Assembly (NCBI GenBank): GCA_016182965.1
Contig: JACPFM010000195.1
Coordinates: 1 to 64,000 of the forward strand
Reading direction: 5' to 3'
DNA length: 64,000 bases
Source: Deltaproteobacteria bacterium
GTDB taxonomy: Bacteria > Myxococcota_A > Polyangia > Polyangiales > JADJMO01
Position numbers and translations under genes: made by a program. Each line of letters opens with the position of its first letter. Positions within the stretch are counted from its first letter, which is position 1. The notes beneath the pieces were generated by a model that saw only the letters and a program-made list of their open reading frames with translations, searched no databases and was not told the DNA's origin. Below are positions 43,778 to 51,931 of this stretch, in pieces.

Positions 43778-43828
43778 CCATTCGTTGGCGCAATCGTAGA
43801 TGATAAAGTCCATTAGAACATCGAATGG
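43778..43828. promoter_or_regulatory. Candidate LysR-type operator at the lysR start
   Basis: Matches the purL site at 42747-42797 (34 of 51, same spacing). The inner ATT-N9-AAT (43812-43826) overlaps the lysR ATG at 43825, which would allow autorepression. It also lies in the divergent promoter region of the membrane protein gene (43664). The segment is AT-richer than its surroundings. Confidence 0.55.
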
Positions 43829-44706
43829 ATTTGGATCGCCTGGTCGTCTTCATCGCCGTCGTCCGCGAACGCGGCTTCTCCGCCGCCGCGCGCCGGCTCG
43901 GCCGCTCGCAGCCGGCCGTCAGCCAGGCCATCGCCGCGCTCGAGGAGGAGCTCGGCCAGAAGCTGTTCGTGCGCGAGGCGCGGGCGGCGGTCGCCACGCG
44001 GGCGGGCGAGGCGCTGCTCGTCCACGCCGAGAAGATCCTCGACGAGGTCGCGCGCGCGAGAGAGCACGTCGCCGCGCTCGGCGCGCTGCTCGAGGGTCGG
44101 CTGTCGCTCGGCACCACCGACACCCTCGCGTGTCACCTCCTGCCGCCGGTGCTCGCCGCGTTTCGCAAGAGGCACCCGGGCGTCGAGCTGCGCATCGACA
44201 CGCGGCCGTCTCCGGTCATCGCCGAGCGGGTCGCCGCCCGCGAGCTCGACCTCGGGGTGATCACCGTGCCGCTCGGTCGGCGCGTCGACCGGCTGCGCCT
44301 CGAGCCGCTGGCGCCGCAGCGCGACGTCGCGATCGTCCCTGCAGGCGATCCCCTCGCGCGTCGCAAGCGCATCCGCCTCGCCGAGCTGGCCGAGCGCCCG
44401 CTGATCCTGCTCGACGCCACGACCTCGACCCGCGCGTGGGTCGAGCAGGCGCTCGCGCGCGAGGGCGTGTCGCCGCGCGTGGTGATGGACTCGAGCAGCG
44501 TCGAGGTGCTCATCCGCCTCGTGGAGCTCGGGTTCGGCGCGTCCGTCGTGCCGGAGATGGCCGTCGAGCGCGCGCGGGGGATCGCGAAGCTGCAGCTGAT
44601 CGGCGTCGCCGAGGGGCGACAGATCGCGGTCGCGACGCCGGAGACCGGCGCGTCGCGCGCGGCGGAGGTCTTCGTGGAGCTGCTCTGGGCCGAGCGCACT
44701 GGTTGA
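43825..44706 (+). CDS. LysR-family transcriptional regulator
   Basis: 293 residues. The N-terminal winged HTH is DLDRLVVFIAVVRERGFSAA then ARRLGRSQPAVSQAIAALEE, the classical LysR signature. An effector domain follows (LSLGTTDTLACHLLPPVL, then the periplasmic-binding-like lobes; LGFGASVVPEMAVERARGI near the end). Coinducer unknown. Its own start codon sits inside a candidate operator that recurs before purL, so it probably autoregulates and controls purL-kynA or the divergent membrane gene. The surrounding 44.7-kb sequence GGCGGTAACGCAATC also resembles part of the operator. Confidence 0.9.
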   Translation: MDLDRLVVFIAVVRERGFSAAARRLGRSQPAVSQAIAALEEELGQKLFVREARAAVATRAGEALLVHAEKILDEVARAREHVAALGALLEGRLSLGTTDTLACHLLPPVLAAFRKRHPGVELRIDTRPSPVIAERVAARELDLGVITVPLGRRVDRLRLEPLAPQRDVAIVPAGDPLARRKRIRLAELAERPLILLDATTSTRAWVEQALAREGVSPRVVMDSSSVEVLIRLVELGFGASVVPEMAVERARGIAKLQLIGVAEGRQIAVATPETGASRAAEVFVELLWAERTG

Positions 44707-45049
44707 TTCGGCGGTAACGCAATCGGCCCCAGCACGGGTTGGTCGAGCGGCGGACGCTGGCCCACGACCGGGCCGACCGCACGCTCGTGTACATCCGCAC
44801 GGGGGTGGAGATCAGCGATCCGTTCCTCCGCGCCACTTGATCGGAGGCGCGTCATGAAGAGGAGCACCAGAGACGAAAGCTGAGCCGTGCCCCGGGAGTG
44901 ACTCCGCCGAAGGAGAAGCTCCGCGCGATACGAACGACCCGACGGGTCCTCGAGGCCATCCACTCGACGGTGGGACGGCAGGAACCGAAGACCGACAACG
45001 GCGTTCCTCAACCACGTGCTCGAGCGTTGCCGCGCGCAGACTCCACGCG
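44707..45049. other. Intergenic, no supported gene
   Basis: A short plus frame (44740-44838) reads VERRTLAHDRADRTLVYIRT but has no good start; a plus ORF from 44898 looks unlike a protein. Left edge carries GATTCGGCGGTAACGCAATC, reminiscent of the LysR operator with a 3-base insertion. No RNA gene seen. Confidence 0.45.
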
Positions 45050-45817
45050 CTACGCCGATTTCTTCCGACGCACCACGAACGGGTGCCCCGCGGGCGGTCC
45101 GCTCGGCGCGGGCGCGGGTGCGGCCTCGGGCGCGGAGGTCTGGGGCGCAGGCGGAGGCTCGGTCGCGGGCTTCTTCGCGGCTGCGGGCGCGGCGGGCGCC
45201 GGCGTGCTCTGACGCCTCATGTTCGTCGCAGTCGTCGCAGTCGTCGCAGTCGTCGCGGGCGTCGCGCGCGGCGGCGCGCTCCGTCGCCTTGGGCTCGCAG
45301 CGGGACGGCCGCGCGTGGCGAAGACGAACCGATCGGACCCCTCGCCGGTGACCCCGACGAGGCCCTGCGCGACGAGGCGCTCGATCGCGGCGTGGACGAG
45401 CGGCGCTTCGTCGGAGCTGCCGAGCGAGCGCGCGTCGTCGATCATGAGCAGGACGCCGCCGCGCAGGTGACGAAGCAGGGCCTGCTCGATCTGCTCGAGC
45501 GACCGAGGGCGCGCGCGCGACGCGGGCGCCTCGCGCTCACGGATCTTCTTCGTCACCTGCGCGGCGGCCTTCTTGGGCTTCGGGGTCGGCCGCCTGGGCG
45601 GCTTCGCGGCGCGCGTCGCGGGGGCCGGTCTCCGGGCCGCGAGCATCTCGCGCAGGCTCTCTCGCACTGCCCGCATGACGGCCGCCGTCAGCTCGGCGAC
45701 GAGAGCATCGACTGTCCTCTGCACTTCTTTGACGCGGCGGCGCACTGGGGATCCCTCATCCCAGAGACGCCGGCCGACGACAAGCGGGAAGGAAAATCCG
45801 CGCTGCTGCCGAGCCAT
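45050..45817 (-). CDS. Basic Ala/Pro/Lys-rich protein (phasin/histone-like layout)
   Basis: 255 residues from ATG 45817 (GGGAGGG upstream). Helical N-terminus (VKEVQRTVDALVAELTAAV, MRAVRESLREML), a basic APA/KPP tail, a middle ~70-residue segment (RSLEQIEQALLRHLRGGV, EAPLVHAAIERLVAQGLVGV) that resembles a winged helix, then an Ala/Pro-rich C-terminus with TATTATTATTATN from a 9-bp DNA repeat. A phasin-like helix plus a histone-like tail recalls PhaF-type proteins of polyhydroxyalkanoate granules, but similarity is only in style. Divergent from an SDR-thiolase operon across an inverted repeat. Confidence 0.55.
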   Translation of the reverse strand: MARQQRGFSFPLVVGRRLWDEGSPVRRRVKEVQRTVDALVAELTAAVMRAVRESLREMLAARRPAPATRAAKPPRRPTPKPKKAAAQVTKKIREREAPASRARPRSLEQIEQALLRHLRGGVLLMIDDARSLGSSDEAPLVHAAIERLVAQGLVGVTGEGSDRFVFATRGRPAASPRRRSAPPRATPATTATTATTATNMRRQSTPAPAAPAAAKKPATEPPPAPQTSAPEAAPAPAPSGPPAGHPFVVRRKKSA

Positions 45818-45885
45818 TCGGCCCTCCCCCGGCCCTACGGCTGCGCTCGCCGGGAGGCCGTCGCGGACGGTACGGCCCGTCATGT

Positions 45886-45950
45886 TGCAGTGCAGCACTT
45901 GACGCCGGGCCGAAGCATGATTCTACGTGTCCGCGTCATAGTGCACTGCA
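45886..45950. promoter_or_regulatory. Inverted repeat TGCAGTGCA...TGCACTGCA with a possible -35 box
   Basis: TGCAGTGCA (45886-45894) and TGCACTGCA (45942-45950) are exact reverse complements, 47 bp apart. Between them TTGACG (45899-45904) could be a -35 box, with a weak -10 (TCTACG at 45922). It lies in the divergent gap (45818-46039) before the SDR-thiolase operon. Symmetric GC-rich half-sites of this kind are used by TetR-like or PhaR-like regulators; none was seen next to it. Confidence 0.4.
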
Positions 45951-46039
45951 GCATCCCTCCCCGGGGACACCCCGCGAGGCGGTCCGCCCGAAGGCGCGAG
46001 CCGCTCCGCAAGCAAGACGAACCAGACGAGAGGTCGAAC

Positions 46040-46831
46040 ATGGAACTCAAAGGCGCAGTGGCAGTCGTCACCGGTGGCGCGAGCGGCATCGGCGAGTCGG
46101 TCGCGAAGTCGTTGGCCGCGAAGGGCGCGAAGGTCGTCATCGGCGACATGGACCCCAAGGGCATGGAGCGCGTCGCCTCGGAGATCGCCGCCGCCGGCGG
46201 CGAGGTCGCCTGGGCGAAGTGCAACGTCACCAGCGACGAGGACGTCGCCGACCTGATGGATCTCGCCATCGCGAAGTTCGGCCGCCTGAACGTGTGCGTC
46301 GCCTCGGCCGGGATCATCAAGGACGGCCTGATGCTCAACGTCGATCGCGAGACCGGCAAGGTGAAGAAGGCGATGACCACCGAGCAGTTCCGGGCGGTCA
46401 TCGACGTGAACCTGGTCGGCGCGTTCATCACGCTGCGCGAGGCGGCGCTGCGCATGGTCAACAACGGCTGGCAGGGCGTGCTCATCCCGATCTCCTCAGT
46501 GAACAAGGCGGGTCAGGTCGGCCAGATGAACTACTCGTCGGCCAAGGCCGCGCTCGCGCTGTGGCCGAAGATCATCGTCGGCGAGTTCCAGGCGCGCGGC
46601 ATCCAGAACATTCGCTGCGTCGCCATCGCGCCGGGCTACGTCGGCACGCCGATGGTCCGCGGCATGAACCAGGAGGCGCTCGCCGGGCTGCTGAAGGGCG
46701 TGCACATCGGCCGCCTCATCGAGCCGAGCGAGATCGCCGACTCCATCGTCTACACCGTGCAGAACGACGCGATCGACGCGACGTGCCTCGAGATCACGGG
46801 CGGCCTCATCGCCAACGGTCTCGCGAAGTAG
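46040..46831 (+). CDS. Short-chain dehydrogenase (acyl-CoA/acyl-ACP reductase type)
   Basis: 263 residues from ATG 46040. FabG-like Rossmann fold: GAVAVVTGGASGIGESVA (TGxxxGIG), NVCVASAGIIKDGLMLNV in place of the usual NAG motif, SSVNKAGQVGQMNYSSAKAA with the catalytic Ser and Tyr-xxx-Lys, and APGYVGTPM after the active site. NAD(P)-dependent hydroxy/keto interconversion of an acyl-CoA. With the thiolase 33 bp downstream it forms a likely beta-oxidation or ketone-ester step; both probably controlled by the upstream inverted repeat. Confidence 0.85.
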   Translation: MELKGAVAVVTGGASGIGESVAKSLAAKGAKVVIGDMDPKGMERVASEIAAAGGEVAWAKCNVTSDEDVADLMDLAIAKFGRLNVCVASAGIIKDGLMLNVDRETGKVKKAMTTEQFRAVIDVNLVGAFITLREAALRMVNNGWQGVLIPISSVNKAGQVGQMNYSSAKAALALWPKIIVGEFQARGIQNIRCVAIAPGYVGTPMVRGMNQEALAGLLKGVHIGRLIEPSEIADSIVYTVQNDAIDATCLEITGGLIANGLAK

Positions 46832-46864
46832 GAACGCCCCCCGAGCTGCATACGAGGTTTCATC

Positions 46865-48118
46865 ATGAGCAAGGTCAGCATCATCGGCGCCTACAACACG
46901 AAGTTCGGCGCGCACGTCGACGTGAAGGACATGATCTCCTTCAAGCGGAAGACCGACACCAAGTCGTTCTACGACATGATCATCGAGGCCGGGCGCGGGG
47001 CCATCGAGGACTCGGGCCTCTCGGCCAAGGACATCGACGCGGTGTGGATCGGCAGCTGCTCGCCGTCGCGCTTCGTCAACCAGGAGCACGTCGCGCCCAT
47101 CGGCGTGATGATCGACCCGGCGCTGCGCTTCAAGCCGATGACCCGCACCGAGGCGGCGTGCGCGTCGTCGTCGGTCGCGATCTACGACGCGACCTACGCC
47201 ATCGAGGCGGGTCGCTTCGAGAACGTGCTGGTGATCGGCGTCGAGAAGATGACCCTCCTCGACACGCCCGCGATGACCGCCACGCTGGCGGGCTGCTCGT
47301 ACTGGCCGGAGGAGGGCGCCAAGGGGATGACCTTCCCGGCCCTCTTCGCCGAGCTCGCGAAGGCCTACGCCGCCCACTACAAGTTCCCGGAGGCGGAGCT
47401 CCGCGCGCAGCTCGCGCACGTTGCGGCCCTCTGCTACCGCAACGCCGCGTCGAACCCGCTCGCGCACGTGCAGAACGGGCCGGCGACCGCCGAGGCGATC
47501 CTCGCCCTGCCCGACAGCGGGAAGGGCTCCAACATGATGATCGCCCCGCCGCTCCGCCTGCACGACTGCTCGCTGGTCAGCGACGGCGCGGCGGCAGTCG
47601 TGCTCACCACCACCGACCGCGCGAAGGCGACGCGCAAGAAGGTCGTCGAGATCGCCGGCATCGGCCACTCGGCCGAGTACCTGCCGCTGTCCAAGCGCCC
47701 GAACAAGCACGTCCTCGAGGCCGGCAAGGACGCGGTGCGGAAGGCGTTCGCCGAGGCGCGCATCGACATCTCCAGCGTCGACCTCGCCGAGGTGCACGAC
47801 TGCTTCACCATCAACCAGCTGCTGACCACCGAGGCCCTCGGCCTCTCGCCCGACGGCAAGTCCGGCTTCGACTACGCCTCCGGCCGCTTCGGGCCTGACG
47901 ACGACAAGTGCTGCGTGAACCTCTCGGGCGGTCTGAAGGCCAAGGGGCACCCGGTCGGCGCCACGGGCGCGTCGATGCACGCCCTCGTCTACAAGCAGCT
48001 GATCGGCGAGCCGATCGGCGCGAAGCCGACCAAGAAGACGCCGCAGGTCGGCGTGACGTTCAACGTCGGCGGCTCGGCGGTGACCAACGCGGTGAGCGTG
48101 CTGCGCCGCATCGTCTGA
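46865..48118 (+). CDS. Thiolase (SCP-x-like acetyl-CoA acetyltransferase)
   Basis: 417 residues. Thiolase superfamily of the sterol-carrier-protein-x type: TRTEAACASSSVAIYDATYA with the catalytic Cys, SLVSDGAAAVVLTTTDR, DLAEVHDCFTINQLL with the His, and CCVNLSGGLKAKGHPVGATG with the second Cys/His box. Cleaves or forms 3-ketoacyl-CoA; substrate chain not known. Follows the SDR gene by 33 bp. Its stop codon abuts the heptamer element. Confidence 0.9.
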   Translation: MSKVSIIGAYNTKFGAHVDVKDMISFKRKTDTKSFYDMIIEAGRGAIEDSGLSAKDIDAVWIGSCSPSRFVNQEHVAPIGVMIDPALRFKPMTRTEAACASSSVAIYDATYAIEAGRFENVLVIGVEKMTLLDTPAMTATLAGCSYWPEEGAKGMTFPALFAELAKAYAAHYKFPEAELRAQLAHVAALCYRNAASNPLAHVQNGPATAEAILALPDSGKGSNMMIAPPLRLHDCSLVSDGAAAVVLTTTDRAKATRKKVVEIAGIGHSAEYLPLSKRPNKHVLEAGKDAVRKAFAEARIDISSVDLAEVHDCFTINQLLTTEALGLSPDGKSGFDYASGRFGPDDDKCCVNLSGGLKAKGHPVGATGASMHALVYKQLIGEPIGAKPTKKTPQVGVTFNVGGSAVTNAVSVLRRIV

Positions 48119-48216
48119 GTCGTCAGTCGTCAGTCGTCAGTCGTCAGCCGAGACGGGCGCCCAGTTGGCGTGCACTGCGACGTCTCGCTGATGACTGATG
48201 ACTGATGACTGACGAC
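48119..48216. repeat. Inverted heptamer-array element, copy 3
   Basis: Left arm is four GTCGTCA units (48119-48146), starting at the base right after the thiolase stop; right arm is TGATGAC x3 plus TGACGAC (48189-48216), ending 2 bp before the stop of the convergent binding-protein gene. The stem extends inward (CGAGACG/CGTCTCG), so the whole 98 bp could fold as one hairpin. Cleanest of the three copies. Confidence 0.85.
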
Positions 48217-48218
48217 TT

Positions 48219-49019
48219 TCACCTCGGCACCCCATACGTCCGCACCAGCGCCTCCACGTCGTCCGCGCGCCGCGCGAGGAAGCCGTCGAGCTCGTCGCGC
48301 AGCGCGTCGTCGCGGGCGCCGATCGCCACGTCGTAGGCGAGCGGCACGCCGTGATCGACCTCCGGCTCCACCTTGGCGATGGACACCTTGGTGCGATCCT
48401 CGACGAACCAGCCGGCGTGCGGTCCCCACACGACCGCGACGTCGATCTCGCCGGCGGTGAGGGCGCGCAGCTCGGCGAGCGGCGCCGGGTCGGCGGGATC
48501 GTCGACGTAGACCGGGAACTTCCGCACCTTCTCGACGATGCCGCGCCGCGCGAGCGCCTGCACCGGCGCGAGCTCCGCGCCGTGCCCGCCGACCACCGGC
48601 ACTCCGACACGCAGCGTCGCAAGACGCGGATCGTCGAACGAGCGGATCGGCTCGCCCGAGGCGCTGCGCGTGACGAACACCCAGCCCGCGCGGTAGTAGG
48701 GGCGCGTCGCGGGCATCAGCGCGAGGCGCCGCGGCACGCCGACCACCACGTCGCACGCGTGGGCCTCGATCGCGCCTCGATCGAGCACCGCGCCGGTGGG
48801 CACCGTCACGTGCTGCACGTGCGCGCCGACGTCCTGCGCGAACAACAGCGCGATCTTGTCCTCGAACCCCTCGGCGCGCGCGTTGGAGAACGGCATGTTC
48901 TCCTCCTCGGCGCACACCCGCAGCTCGCGCGTTCCGGCGCCGCCGTTCGGGTGACAGGCGCCGAGCGCCGTCGACGCCAGCAGCAGCATCAGGGGGAGCG
49001 ATCTCGACAACACCATCAT
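48219..49019 (-). CDS. Periplasmic substrate-binding protein, quinoprotein-associated type
   Basis: 266 residues from ATG 49019. Lipoprotein signal LPLMLLLASTALGACHP. Then LRVCAEEENMPFSNARAEG, FEDKIALLFAQDVGAHVQHV and SGEPIRSFDDPRLATLRVGV, the pattern of family 3 binding proteins that accompany quinoprotein dehydrogenases (MoxJ/XoxJ-like). The VCA...NMPFSN entry and VFVTR strand are shared. No methanol dehydrogenase or ABC transporter genes lie within the window, so it is an orphan; ligand unknown. Confidence 0.7.
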   Translation of the reverse strand: MMVLSRSLPLMLLLASTALGACHPNGGAGTRELRVCAEEENMPFSNARAEGFEDKIALLFAQDVGAHVQHVTVPTGAVLDRGAIEAHACDVVVGVPRRLALMPATRPYYRAGWVFVTRSASGEPIRSFDDPRLATLRVGVPVVGGHGAELAPVQALARRGIVEKVRKFPVYVDDPADPAPLAELRALTAGEIDVAVVWGPHAGWFVEDRTKVSIAKVEPEVDHGVPLAYDVAIGARDDALRDELDGFLARRADDVEALVRTYGVPR

Positions 49020-49123
49020 GGATGCACGCCAGGATGGACCGATGCAAGCGCCAGACCTGCTCGCGGCGCGCTCCGCACTGGAGCAGCGCACCGGAAGCTC
49101 AAGAGCTTCCGACAGGTCTTCGG

Positions 49124-50046
<923 letters not shown>

Positions 50047-50050
<4 letters not shown>

Positions 50051-50862
50051 TGCTGCGTGTGCCCCCACGCGATGAGCGCGGCGATGCGCTCCTTCACCCG
50101 ATCGACGTGCCCGCGCACCACCTCGTCGTCCTCGCGGCCGGTGCCCTCGAAGACCATCGGCTCGCCGAAGTGGACGCCCATCTGCACCGGGACCGGCACC
50201 GGCAGAAGCCACGGCGTGAAGGGCACGTACGGCACGCCGAAGGCCTTGCCGAGCGAGTACGAGTTGTAGACGGTCGGCAGCGCCTCGCCGGCGCCCACCA
50301 CGCCGAACGGGATGATCGGCGTGCCGGTCTGCAGCGCGAGGCGCATGAAGCCGGTGCCGAAGTCGACGAGCGAGTCTCGCTGCGTGAACAGCTTGGCGGT
50401 GCCCCGCGCGCCCTCGGGGAAGACCATGAGCAGCCGCCCGTCGTTCAAGAGGCGCACCGCGTGCTCCGGCAGGCCCGTGAACTGACCGCAGCGCGCCGCC
50501 CACGTCGAGGCGAAGGGGACGTTCTCGATGAACTTCTCGGCCATCCCTTGCGCGAGCCGCGGCGGCTCGAGCTCGAAGAAGCACGAGGCCATCACCATGC
50601 CGGCGTCGATGGCGACGCCGCCGGAGTGATTGCCGATGAGCATGGCGCGCCCGCGCGCAGGGACGTGCTCGACGCCGCTGACCTTCACGCGGAAGTAGTG
50701 ACGATAGAGGAGCTTCAGCGCCGTCATCATCCGGGCGACGGCGGTCTTCTCGACGCCGTACGGATCGACGCCCACCTGGCTCCAGGGGAGCTCGATGCGC
50801 GCGACGCGGCGCTCGATCTCGGAGTCGACGAGGAGGGTCACGCGCGCACGAACGTACCGCAT
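50047..50862 (-). CDS. PlsC-like acyltransferase
   Basis: 271 residues. Glycerolipid-acyltransferase fold: MLIGNHSGGVAIDAGMVMAS (His box, a variant NHSGGxxxD rather than HxxxxD), LLMVFPEGARGTAKLFTQRD (phosphate-binding box) and TPIIPFGVVGAGEALPTVYN. Transfers acyl chains to a lipid acceptor on the membrane. The HSGG variant is typical of a bacterial branch close to diacylglycerol acyltransferases. Overlaps the epimerase gene by 4 bp. Confidence 0.8.
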
Positions 50863-50891
50863 CGCGGCGCGATTTGCCGTACACTTCGGCC

Positions 50892-51137
50892 GTGGTCCCG
50901 CGGTTCGTGCTCCTGCTCTTCGTCGCCCTTTCGGCGTCAGCGTGTCATCGCATCGGCTCGTGCGAGGCGATGGACGCCAACGGTCTGAAGACCGGCTGCT
51001 CCGGCCCCGAGGGCTGGGTCTGGGACGGCAGCTCCTGCATCTTCACCCAGGCCTGCAACTGCACCGGGGCCGACTGCCAGGGCCTCTACCACGACCGCGA
51101 GCACTGCGAGACGGCGCACACCCACTGCGTGAAGTAG
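50892..51137 (+). CDS. Small Cys-rich lipoprotein
   Basis: 81 residues from GTG 50892 (ATG 50874 is the longer alternative). Signal VPRFVLLLFVALSASAC. The mature part has seven Cys (SCEAMDANGLKTGCSGPEGW, CIFTQACNCTGADC). Fold unknown; probably stabilised by disulfides. Divergent from the acyltransferase operon; its 3' end nearly abuts the convergent MgtC gene. Confidence 0.6.
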   Translation: MVPRFVLLLFVALSASACHRIGSCEAMDANGLKTGCSGPEGWVWDGSSCIFTQACNCTGADCQGLYHDREHCETAHTHCVK

Positions 51138-51140
51138 CGG

Positions 51141-51599
51141 TCACTGCCGATCGCTGCGGCCGTGGCGGAGCCAGCGGCGCTCGACCCACGCAAGCCCGAC
51201 GTTGATCGCGAGCGCGAACACCGCGGTCAACGCCCCGAGCGCGAGCCACCCCATCCCGACGGCGACGCCGATGGCCGTGGCGGTCCAGATGGCGCTCGCG
51301 GTCGTCAGGCCGTGGACCTCGTTCGACTGTCGATCGCGCACGATCGCGCCGGCGCCGATGAACCCGACGCCGACGATGATCCCCTGCAGCATCCGCGTCG
51401 AGTCGTGGAGGACCTGCGTCGTCGCGAGGCGCTCGGCGAGCAGCGCGAACGACGCGCTGGCCATCGTGATCAGCACGTGCGTCCGGAGCCCCGCGGGCTT
51501 GCCGCGCTCCTCGCGCTCGATCCCGATGAGCGCGCCGAGGAACACCGCGACGAAGAGGCGGAAGGTGACGAGCGCGACCCCCGACCCCTCGAGCGACAT
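51141..51599 (-). CDS. MgtC/SapB family membrane protein
   Basis: 152 residues. Four to five TM helices with VAVFLGALIGIEREERGKPA (conserved GxxxGIEREExxK), GLRTHVLITMASASFALLAE, GIIVGVGFIGAGAIVRDRQS and VHGLTTASAIWTATAIGVAV, all hallmark MgtC segments. The family has been linked to magnesium limitation and acid tolerance; many copies outside pathogens have unknown roles. Not obviously tied to the iron operon 98 bp upstream. Confidence 0.9.
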   Translation of the reverse strand: MSLEGSGVALVTFRLFVAVFLGALIGIEREERGKPAGLRTHVLITMASASFALLAERLATTQVLHDSTRMLQGIIVGVGFIGAGAIVRDRQSNEVHGLTTASAIWTATAIGVAVGMGWLALGALTAVFALAINVGLAWVERRWLRHGRSDRQ

Positions 51600-51697
51600 C
51601 TCCCTGGATCGATGCGGCCGGTCGAGCGCGGTCGCTTCGCGGAGACGTCCGGCTGCGGCCGTCGTCTCATCTCATCCGAGAAATCACGCGGGCCTTC

Positions 51698-51931
51698 TCA
51701 GGCCGGGCGAGAAGCTCTCGACCGGCGGATCAGCGCCTGCGGCGGGATCGGCACGTCGCGCCCCGGCGCCGGCTCGACCGAGCCGCGGTCCCTGTGCGCC
51801 GAGGCGTGGGCGCAGCTGTCGCACGGGTTGCCCCTCGAGAGGGCGCGGAGGCGGCGCACGACGAAGACCAACGCGCACCCGACAGCGAGCGCGATGACCA
51901 GCACGTGCTGCAGCCAGACCGGCATGGTCAT
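51698..51931 (-). CDS. FeoB-associated small Cys membrane protein
   Basis: 77 residues from ATG 51931, overlapping the feoB stop by 4 bp (ATGA). One TM helix (WLQHVLVIALAVGCALVFVV), then LSRGNPCDSCAHASAHRD with a CxxC pair. Many feo operons end in a small protein with one TM and paired Cys, possibly an iron chaperone or regulator (FeoC-like place). Co-translated with feoB. Confidence 0.75.
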   Translation of the reverse strand: MTMPVWLQHVLVIALAVGCALVFVVRRLRALSRGNPCDSCAHASAHRDRGSVEPAPGRDVPIPPQALIRRSRASRPA

